From contig JAIPFS010000084.1 in NCBI GenBank assembly GCA_021736545.1, positions 1 through 6,546 on the forward strand: a stretch of DNA of 6,546 bases, read 5' to 3'. The translations under genes were made by a program, and so were the position numbers. Below, one piece after another: positions 1-3,971 of this stretch. Within the stretch, counting starts at the first letter, position 1. Every line of letters starts with the position of its first letter. The stretch is from Spirochaetia bacterium. GTDB taxonomy: Bacteria > Spirochaetota > Spirochaetia > PWKH01. Below the pieces are notes generated by a model that saw only the letters and a program-made list of their open reading frames with translations, had not been told where the DNA came from and did not search any database.

Positions 1-155
1 TACCCTTCCTGGGGAGGATCCCCATAGAAAAAGCATTAATGGATGCGGAAGATTCTGGCCAGCCCTTCCTTGCGAATCATACCGAAACCCCCAGCGCGAT
101 TGCTTTTTACGCAATAATAGAAAAAATTATTGCTTCTCTGAGCAGCAGCAAATAA
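1..155 (+). CDS. Mrp/NBP35-family P-loop ATPase, C-terminal end (partial)
   Basis: The frame starting at base 3 is open to a TAA at 153-155 and encodes about 50 residues. It begins PFLGRIPIEKALMDAEDSGQ and continues with PFLANHTETPSAIAF before a short Ser-rich tail. The pattern 'LG.IP.....-.DSG.P......-.S.A..F' is the typical C-terminal end of Mrp/ApbC/NBP35 ATPases, cytosolic proteins that carry and transfer Fe-S clusters. The Walker A region and the CxxC cluster ligands would lie left of the window and cannot be checked. The gene is followed by a hairpin terminator at 211-244, so it is probably the last gene of its transcript. The family assignment rests on this C-terminal signature only. 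Confidence 0.75.
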   Translation, partial: PFLGRIPIEKALMDAEDSGQPFLANHTETPSAIAFYAIIEKIIASLSSSK

Positions 156-194
156 AATCATGCTGAAAGCTGATCGCAGAAACTGATTTAGTGA

Positions 195-250
195 AGCTGT
201 GAAAAAACTGAAGCCGGTATTAGAAAACTGATATCGGCTTTTTTACAGCT
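195..250 (+). terminator. Rho-independent terminator after the Mrp-type gene
   Basis: The arms AAGCCGGTAT (211-220) and ATATCGGCTT (231-240) form a 10-bp stem with one G-T wobble and a 10-nt loop, followed directly by a T run (239-244). An outer pair of arms, AGCTGT (195-200) and ACAGCT (245-250), plus four A-T pairs (204-207 with 241-244), can extend the structure into one long hairpin. An A run on the left side means it could also work on the minus strand. It sits 55 bases after the stop codon and separates this gene from the Nudix unit. Confidence 0.85.
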
Positions 251-292
251 ATCTCATTAAAATTCCACCCTTTCCCCTGCTGAACATTTTTT

Positions 293-303
293 GTACACTG
301 TAC
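293..303. promoter_or_regulatory. Perfect 11-bp palindrome, candidate operator
   Basis: GTACA-C-TGTAC is a perfect inverted repeat with a one-base centre, about 40 bp before the GTG start of the Nudix gene. It overlaps TTGTAC (291-296), a weak candidate -35 hexamer. No good -10 is placed 16-18 bases downstream, so the promoter is not defined. A role as a repressor or activator site is inferred from position and symmetry only. Confidence 0.3.
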
Positions 304-343
304 TCATAAGCACATATCGAACAGATATGATTGAGGAGCGGAA

Positions 344-961
344 GTGAAAGAAAATACAAAAAATGAAGGAAACCAAACATACAGAGAGCACCACCTCGCC
401 TGGAAGACCTTGGAAAGGAGTGTCATTCAGGACTGCAGAATTTTTGAAGTGCACACAGTGAAAAGGGAGTCTTCTCTTGGGACCAAGGGAACTTTTGTCC
501 AGTTGAATGCACCAAACTGGGTAACCGTAGTACCGGTAGTGAAGAATCAGAAAGGTGAAAACCGCTTTCTTATGGTTGAGCAGTACCGTCATGGAAATGA
601 GAAAGTGACAATAGAATTTCCCGCAGGAACAGTAGAACAAGGAGAAGATCCTGAAAAAGCGGGATACCGGGAACTTCTGGAAGAAACCGGATTTCATGCA
701 GGAGAAATGATAAAAATCGGTGAAGTATCTCCAAATCCTGCATTTATGAACAATCGGGTTTATATCTATGCAGCCCGAAACATGGAAAGCATCAAGGATC
801 AGGAGCTTGATGAGCATGAAATGATAGATGTCCATGTAAAAACTATTGATGAAGTTGTTCAGAGAATGGGCACAGGACTCTATGATAATGGTATAATGAT
901 GATAGCCTTGGCGTATTATTTGCGCTGGAATAGAAACATAGATTTAGGAAGGGAATCATGA
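344..961 (+). CDS. Nudix hydrolase, ADP-ribose pyrophosphatase-like
   Basis: This 205-residue cytosolic protein carries a perfect Nudix box at residues 95-117: G95, E101, R109-E110, E113-E114 and G116 fit GX5EX7REUXEEXGU. The glutamates bind the Mg ions used to hydrolyse a nucleoside diphosphate linked to another group. Upstream, VEQYRHG (78-84) and EFPAG (91-95) are typical of the ADP-ribose/nucleotide-sugar pyrophosphatase class. Pro132 lies 15 residues after the box, near the proline that marks ADP-ribose hydrolases. The substrate is still uncertain; ADP-ribose or a GDP/UDP-sugar are the best guesses. The start is GTG at 344, chosen because GAGGAG (333-338) lies 5 nt upstream; no in-frame ATG has a comparable site. 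The stop overlaps the ATG of the SIMPL gene (ATGA, 958-961), so the two are translationally coupled. Confidence 0.9.
   Translation: MKENTKNEGNQTYREHHLAWKTLERSVIQDCRIFEVHTVKRESSLGTKGTFVQLNAPNWVTVVPVVKNQKGENRFLMVEQYRHGNEKVTIEFPAGTVEQGEDPEKAGYRELLEETGFHAGEMIKIGEVSPNPAFMNNRVYIYAARNMESIKDQELDEHEMIDVHVKTIDEVVQRMGTGLYDNGIMMIALAYYLRWNRNIDLGRES
946..952 (+). promoter_or_regulatory. Shine-Dalgarno site of the SIMPL gene
   Basis: AGGAAGG lies inside the last codons of the Nudix gene, 5 nt before ATG 958. It fixes the start of the SIMPL gene at 958 over the in-frame ATG 14 codons later, which has no such site, and supports coupled translation across the ATGA overlap. Confidence 0.75.
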
Positions 962-1833
962 AAAATACAGAAAAGAAAAGTGATAAAACGAGAATCAGCA
1001 TGAATCGGCATCCCCGCATGCCGCTGCCGGGAATCCTCGTCTCAGTAATGGCCTTTATGATCTGCATGGCTTCGGTATCAGCATCCGGTCAGCAGGATGA
1101 AAAAACAGATGCGGTTCCCCGCGAAGCTGTTCAGGAACAGCAGGCCAGGACGGTATTGAATAAACTGCCTCCCAGTGAAGCACGGACAATTTCTGTTAGC
1201 GGAGAAGGAGAGGCTTCAGCTGAACCTGATACAGCCTCCTTTTCAGTCGGTTACAGCGCCTTGGCGGATACAACCAAGGAAGCTCAGAAAATGGTGAACC
1301 AACAAATTGACAGGATTCTTGAGGCACTCCTGGGGTTTGGAATAAAAGAAAAACAGATCAGGACTGAGCGTCTGCAGATTTCTCCGGAATATGAATGGAC
1401 TGACGGCGGACGGAAGCTGATTGGCCAGCGAGTTCGTCAGACCCTTGGGGTTAAAATTGACGACATAGTGCTGAATACCGAGCGCCTGCCCGCCGTAATG
1501 GACTTTCTCGGAGGAGTACAGGGAGTGGAAATTTCGTCTATCAATTTTTACGTTGATAATACGGAGGAGCTTTACAGAACAGCCAGGGAGAGGGCTTTCC
1601 ATAAGGCTGAGCAGAAGGCCGGAGAACTTGCTTCTCTGAGCAGAATGAAGCTGTCCTATCCGATTTCGATCACGGAAAATTCCAGAGATGTGAATAATCA
1701 GCCGGTAATGGATACGATGCTGCGTGCTGAAGCAGCTTCTATGAAGGCGCCGGAGACATCAGTACCAGCGGGTGAGATTACCGTCTCCGTTAGGGTCTCT
1801 GCTGTTTTTGAAATGATGCCGTATTCTGAGTAG
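958..1833 (+). CDS. SIMPL-domain (DUF541) exported protein
   Basis: This 291-residue protein has a basic N-terminus, a hydrophobic segment at about 22-42 and an ASVSASG signal-peptidase-type site. It is therefore likely periplasmic; no lipobox is present. A polar Gln/Glu-rich linker (about 44-75) leads into a SIMPL/DUF541 domain at about 77-286. The domain opens with ISVSGEGEASAEPDTASFSV and closes with APETSVPAGEITVSVRVSAVFEM, both characteristic. Family members include YggE, linked to oxidative-stress tolerance, and BP26, which forms large ring assemblies; the biochemical function is not known. The gene is co-transcribed with the Nudix gene through an ATGA overlap. Its stop TAG (1831-1833) lies within a 12-bp tandem duplication that places a second in-frame TAG at 1843-1845. 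The last 44 bases overlap the convergent membrane-protein gene. Confidence 0.88.
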   Translation: MKNTEKKSDKTRISMNRHPRMPLPGILVSVMAFMICMASVSASGQQDEKTDAVPREAVQEQQARTVLNKLPPSEARTISVSGEGEASAEPDTASFSVGYSALADTTKEAQKMVNQQIDRILEALLGFGIKEKQIRTERLQISPEYEWTDGGRKLIGQRVRQTLGVKIDDIVLNTERLPAVMDFLGGVQGVEISSINFYVDNTEELYRTARERAFHKAEQKAGELASLSRMKLSYPISITENSRDVNNQPVMDTMLRAEAASMKAPETSVPAGEITVSVRVSAVFEMMPYSE

Positions 1834-2470
1834 ACTTCTGAGTAGACGAAGCAGAGCTGAAGTTCGGGGCTTTAACAGCCCCTCGGATTTTTTCTTCAAA
1901 AACATCGGCCAGAGCGGCGGCTTCACCGTCATCAACAGCACGGCCGAAGCTGTATACTTGAGGACCGTAGTTGAATGTAATTTTCCCCTCGTGGACACCC
2001 CGGCTCTGGTAAGTAGGATTTCTGGAGCCGATATCCTTAGTTTTTGTCATGGGAACAAAAGCAATATTGCTGATGTGGGCCGGGTCGAAATGATTTTTCC
2101 GGCCCATTCCGAAGAGCGTCTTTGCCAGGATAACTTCCCCCGGCCGTATGATAAAACGTTCCTTGCCGAGGAAAGCCCAGAGATTCAGTATCAGGAAGAG
2201 ACTCAGCAGGATTATGATAGTCATAAAGGGGATAACCCCGTAGAGGGCAGCTTTGGCGAGGAAGACGGTAAACGGATGATCTGGTCCCGGTATGCGGGGA
2301 GAGTAGGCTGAGAGCACCGTGGGCAGCAGCAGTACGAAAAAAACAGAAAGCAGGCCTGCGATTGCCAGCAGCAGGATTCTTCCCTTTTTAAGTGGTGGTA
2401 TGGCAACTTCGTAGGATTCATCAGTCTCTTTTATCTGAACGCTGCTTTTTTTACCTGGGGTAAAGTTCAT
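1790..2470 (-). CDS. Two-helix membrane protein with a C-terminal PH-like region, function unknown
   Basis: This 226-residue protein has a polar N-terminus (1-28), a first hydrophobic helix at about 31-53, an extracytoplasmic loop with PRIPGPDHP, and a second helix at about 72-100. A soluble part then begins GKERFIIRPGEVILAKTLFG. The run of short beta-like segments (104-176) ending in FNYGPQVYSFGRAVDDGEA resembles bacterial PH-like domains fused to membrane helices, but this is a pattern judgement, not a firm family hit. The C-terminal tail (203-226) is Ser/Gln/Thr-rich and holds the STQK/STQN duplication. ATG 2470 was chosen because AAGGAG (2480-2485) lies 9 nt upstream. An earlier ATG (2479) abuts that site, and a TTG (2494) has none. 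It converges on and overlaps the SIMPL gene by 44 bp. I assign no function. Confidence 0.75.
   Translation of the reverse strand: MNFTPGKKSSVQIKETDESYEVAIPPLKKGRILLLAIAGLLSVFFVLLLPTVLSAYSPRIPGPDHPFTVFLAKAALYGVIPFMTIIILLSLFLILNLWAFLGKERFIIRPGEVILAKTLFGMGRKNHFDPAHISNIAFVPMTKTKDIGSRNPTYQSRGVHEGKITFNYGPQVYSFGRAVDDGEAAALADVFEEKIRGAVKAPNFSSASSTQKSTQNTASFQKQQRP
1824..1847. repeat. 12-bp perfect tandem duplication
   Basis: TTCTGAGTAGAC occurs twice in a row (1824-1835, 1836-1847). The first copy contains the SIMPL stop codon, and the second adds an in-frame back-up stop. On the minus strand the repeat is four codons long and encodes STQK followed by STQN in the C-terminal tail of the membrane protein, so the duplication keeps both genes intact. 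Confidence 0.95.
1866..1893 (+). terminator. Candidate terminator for the Nudix-SIMPL unit
   Basis: GGGGCT (1866-1871) and AGCCCC (1877-1882) form a 6-bp GC-rich stem with a 5-nt loop, and a run of six T follows at 1888-1893. The 5-nt gap between stem and T run is longer than ideal. It starts 33 bases after the SIMPL stop and lies inside the coding sequence of the convergent gene. Confidence 0.45.
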
Positions 2471-2566
2471 TCGGTCCATCTCCTTCAGCCGCAACGGAGC
2501 ATGAAATCCGTTCGTTCAGCTATGTGCCGCCCGTATACTACTGCAAATTGCCCGCTTGTGAGCCGC

Positions 2567-2601
2567 TCTGCTTATGTTTACTTCTGCATAATTCTGCTTA
2601 T
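2567..2601. repeat. Three TCTGCTTAT-like direct repeats
   Basis: TCTGCTTAT occurs at 2567-2575 and again at 2593-2601, with a variant TCTGCATAA at 2583-2591 between them. They lie in the 211-bp divergent region between the membrane-protein gene and the ATL gene and could be protein-binding sites. Short AT-rich repeats can also arise by chance. Confidence 0.35.
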
Positions 2602-2624
2602 TTCACATATGCCCGATTCTCACA

Positions 2625-2650
2625 TTCTACAGCTGCTTGTACCTGTAGAA
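2625..2650. promoter_or_regulatory. Inverted repeat TTCTACAG-N10-CTGTAGAA, candidate operator
   Basis: Two perfect 8-base arms (2625-2632 and 2643-2650) are separated by 10 bases. The centres of the arms are 18 bp apart, which suits a dimeric regulator binding close to one DNA face. The spacer ends in TTGTAC (2637-2642), a weak -35 candidate, and an AT-rich stretch with -10-like sequence follows at 2661-2669. The ATL start codon is 31 bp downstream of the right arm. There is no T run, so it is not a terminator. Confidence 0.5.
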
Positions 2651-2681
2651 GCTTTGCTGATTATATTATACCATATATGCT

Positions 2682-3146
2682 ATGACTTCATGGAATGACT
2701 CATTAAGAAACCCGCCTCATGAACCTCGAAACCCAATAACTGCAGCAATAACTGAAGATACATCAGATACATCAGTTACATCAGATGGATCGTCTGCTGA
2801 AGATGCAAAAAAAAACCAGTATACAGCCCTTACAAAAAATATCCTTCTCGTTCTGCGTGCAGTCCCGAAAGGAAACGTAGCCTGTTATGGGCAGATAGCA
2901 CGATTATCAGGTAACAATATGGCCGCCCGTCAAGTTGTCCGTGTCCTGCATACTCTTTCAGACCGGGAACAGCTTCCTTGGCACAGGATTATCTCATCAA
3001 ATGGTAGCATAAAAACCCCCAGCTATGGAAGGTCTCTGCAGAAAGCTCTCTTGGAAAAAGAGGGTGTCGTTGTAGACGAACAGTATCATGTTGACTTGGA
3101 TAAGTTCGGCTGGGATACTTCATCCATTGAACCGCTGCTTCTCTGA
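2682..3146 (+). CDS. Alkyltransferase-like (ATL) protein, MGMT DNA-binding fold without catalytic cysteine
   Basis: Residues 49-145 of this 154-residue protein match the C-terminal DNA-binding domain of O6-alkylguanine-DNA alkyltransferases: PKGNVACYGQIARLSG (62-77) with the Tyr-Gly pair, a recognition helix NMAARQVVRVL (79-89) with a candidate arginine finger R83, and LPWHRII (98-104). The active-site PCHR motif is PWHR (99-102) here, so Trp100 replaces the alkyl-accepting Cys. This marks ATL proteins such as E. coli YbaZ and S. pombe Atl1, which bind O6-alkylguanine and recruit nucleotide excision repair without removing the alkyl group. The C-terminal VDLDKFGW also resembles YbaZ. An extra N-terminal stretch of about 45 residues is polar, with TSD-TSV-TSD encoded by a 9-bp repeat. 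ATG 2682 is the only in-frame start seen; it has no Shine-Dalgarno site. Confidence 0.88.
   Translation: MTSWNDSLRNPPHEPRNPITAAITEDTSDTSVTSDGSSAEDAKKNQYTALTKNILLVLRAVPKGNVACYGQIARLSGNNMAARQVVRVLHTLSDREQLPWHRIISSNGSIKTPSYGRSLQKALLEKEGVVVDEQYHVDLDKFGWDTSSIEPLLL
2760..2786 (+). repeat. Three tandem 9-bp units in the ATL N-terminal extension
   Basis: ACATCAGAT, ACATCAGTT and ACATCAGAT follow each other in frame and encode TSD, TSV, TSD. The unit length is a multiple of three, so a change in copy number would not break the frame. Confidence 0.85.
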
Positions 3147-3190
3147 CCCTTCCCAAACGGAGCGAGAGGGCGTGAGCATTAAATATGCTT

Positions 3191-3745
3191 TCATTCCCTG
3201 AGCTCCATCTCCATCTGTATATGCTGTATACCGGCCTCAGTAAAAACATCTCCGCGGGGTAAGAAGCCGAGGTGTTTATAAAATTCGAGAAGATGATATT
3301 GAGCATGAAGCTCAAGCCTGCATATTCCGAAAGTTTCAGCCTCCTGAATTACCCATCTCATGATCTCTTTGCCGTATCCTCGTCCGCGTGCTTCAGCGGA
3401 GACCGCCAATCGTTCAAGCTTCCAAACCGAATGCTCTTTGTTTAACCGCTTAAGTTGGGGGTGTTGGTGAAATATATGTTGATGCTGATGCTGATGCTGA
3501 TGCAAATCCGATGCCTTCTGGTCAGCTGCTTCGTTTTGTGATTCAAGAGGCCGGATTCTGATGCAGCCTATGGGGGACTGATCTGCAAGAAGGATAGCAT
3601 GGAAAGCCTGATCATCAAGGCCGTCCTGCTCCAATTGAGGATCAACATGCTGTTCCAGCACAAAAACCTTGTGTCTAATTGAGAAAGTCTGAGGGATTTC
3701 ATCCTCAGAAGCCCAATGAATATCCGCAGAAGAATGGTTTTGCAT
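3191..3745 (-). CDS. GNAT-family N-acetyltransferase with a His-Gln repeat insert
   Basis: This 184-residue cytosolic protein has a GNAT fold. IRHKVFVLEQHVDP near residue 25 and the following DGLDDQAFHAIL are typical of the ElaA/YjcF-like subgroup. SPIGCIRIRPLE forms the next strands. WKLERLAVSAEARGRGYGKE carries the acetyl-CoA pyrophosphate loop R-GRGYGKE, and LEFYKHLGF is the usual C-terminal element. The acceptor substrate is unknown. Between the IRIRPLE strand and WKLERL sits an insert containing HQHQHQHQH plus HQH, encoded by a GATGCT microsatellite, which could bind metal. I start at ATG 3745 because the GNAT fold begins right after it, and an extended -10 (TGCTATACT) ends 7 nt upstream. 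A longer reading to ATG 3832 would add 29 residues with no support. No Shine-Dalgarno site is seen. Confidence 0.85.
   Translation of the reverse strand: MQNHSSADIHWASEDEIPQTFSIRHKVFVLEQHVDPQLEQDGLDDQAFHAILLADQSPIGCIRIRPLESQNEAADQKASDLHQHQHQHQHIFHQHPQLKRLNKEHSVWKLERLAVSAEARGRGYGKEIMRWVIQEAETFGICRLELHAQYHLLEFYKHLGFLPRGDVFTEAGIQHIQMEMELRE
3481..3503. repeat. GATGCT hexanucleotide microsatellite inside the GNAT gene
   Basis: GATGCT is repeated three times followed by GATGC (3481-3503). On the minus strand it reads as alternating CAT CAG codons, giving the His-Gln repeat. Slippage would add or remove dipeptides without a frameshift. Confidence 0.95.
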
Positions 3746-3752
3746 ACAGAAA

Positions 3753-3761
3753 AGTATAGCA
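3753..3761 (-). promoter_or_regulatory. Extended -10 promoter element of the GNAT gene
   Basis: On the minus strand TGC-TATACT is an extended -10 element that ends 7 nt before ATG 3745. Transcription would begin at or within a base or two of the start codon. No -35 hexamer is seen at 16-18 bases, which extended -10 promoters do not strictly need. Confidence 0.45.
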
Positions 3762-3830
3762 AAAATCCTGGCACAAAGCATAGTGATGGAAGTGATAGAA
3801 CTGCAGGAATAGTAATATAATCCATTTCTC

Positions 3831-3852
3831 ATTAAAGCTGGGGATTAAAGCT
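3831..3852. repeat. Direct repeat ATTAAAGCT-GGGG-ATTAAAGCT
   Basis: Two identical 9-mers (3831-3839, 3844-3852) are separated by GGGG. They lie in the 226-bp gap between the EAL gene and the GNAT gene, about 70 bp upstream of the candidate GNAT -10. They may be a regulator site. I see no gene and no clear terminator in the rest of this gap. Confidence 0.4.
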
Positions 3853-3971
3853 TTCTATCGGCTCTGCTGGTGCGTGATCCGCAGTTGCAACAGTAAATAA
3901 TGAATGCCCATCGGCCATCAACATGCTTTGTGCCAGCGTATAAAGAGAAACCTGCGGCTTTGAACGGCACT

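Noticed and set aside
180..231. AAACTGA repeated three times (180, 205, 225)
   Set aside because: The copies fall in an A-rich terminator region with unequal spacing (25 and 20), and are probably chance.
326..331. TATGAT as a -10 box for the Nudix gene
   Set aside because: A transcript from it would start after the Shine-Dalgarno site at 333-338, and no -35 is present at 303-308.
257..835. 192-codon open frame on the minus strand
   Set aside because: It lies antisense to the Nudix gene, whose catalytic motif is perfect. Its product is Cys/Phe-rich with no family pattern.
1958..2311. 117-codon open frame on the plus strand
   Set aside because: It is antisense to the membrane-protein gene, which has a good Shine-Dalgarno site and clear hydrophobic helices.
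2501..2698. 65-codon hydrophobic open frame on the plus strand in the divergent region
   Set aside because: The GGAG before its ATG is only 1-2 nt away, too close to function. It runs through the inverted repeat and the ATL start region, and the product resembles no known small membrane protein.
2979..2990. Active O6-alkylguanine methyltransferase
   Set aside because: The PCHR cysteine is replaced by Trp, so direct alkyl transfer is not possible by the known mechanism.
3147..3190. Bidirectional terminator between the ATL and GNAT genes
   Set aside because: The only hairpin, AGCAT-TAAAT-ATGCT, has a 5-bp AT-rich stem and no proper T run.
2760..3503. CRISPR array or mobile element suggested by short repeats
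   Set aside because: The repeats are 6-9 bp coding microsatellites without spacers; no terminal inverted repeats or transposase are present.
3746..3832. 29-residue N-terminal extension of the GNAT protein from ATG 3832
   Set aside because: It has no Shine-Dalgarno site, adds a Cys/Tyr-rich stretch foreign to the fold, and contains the candidate extended -10 element.
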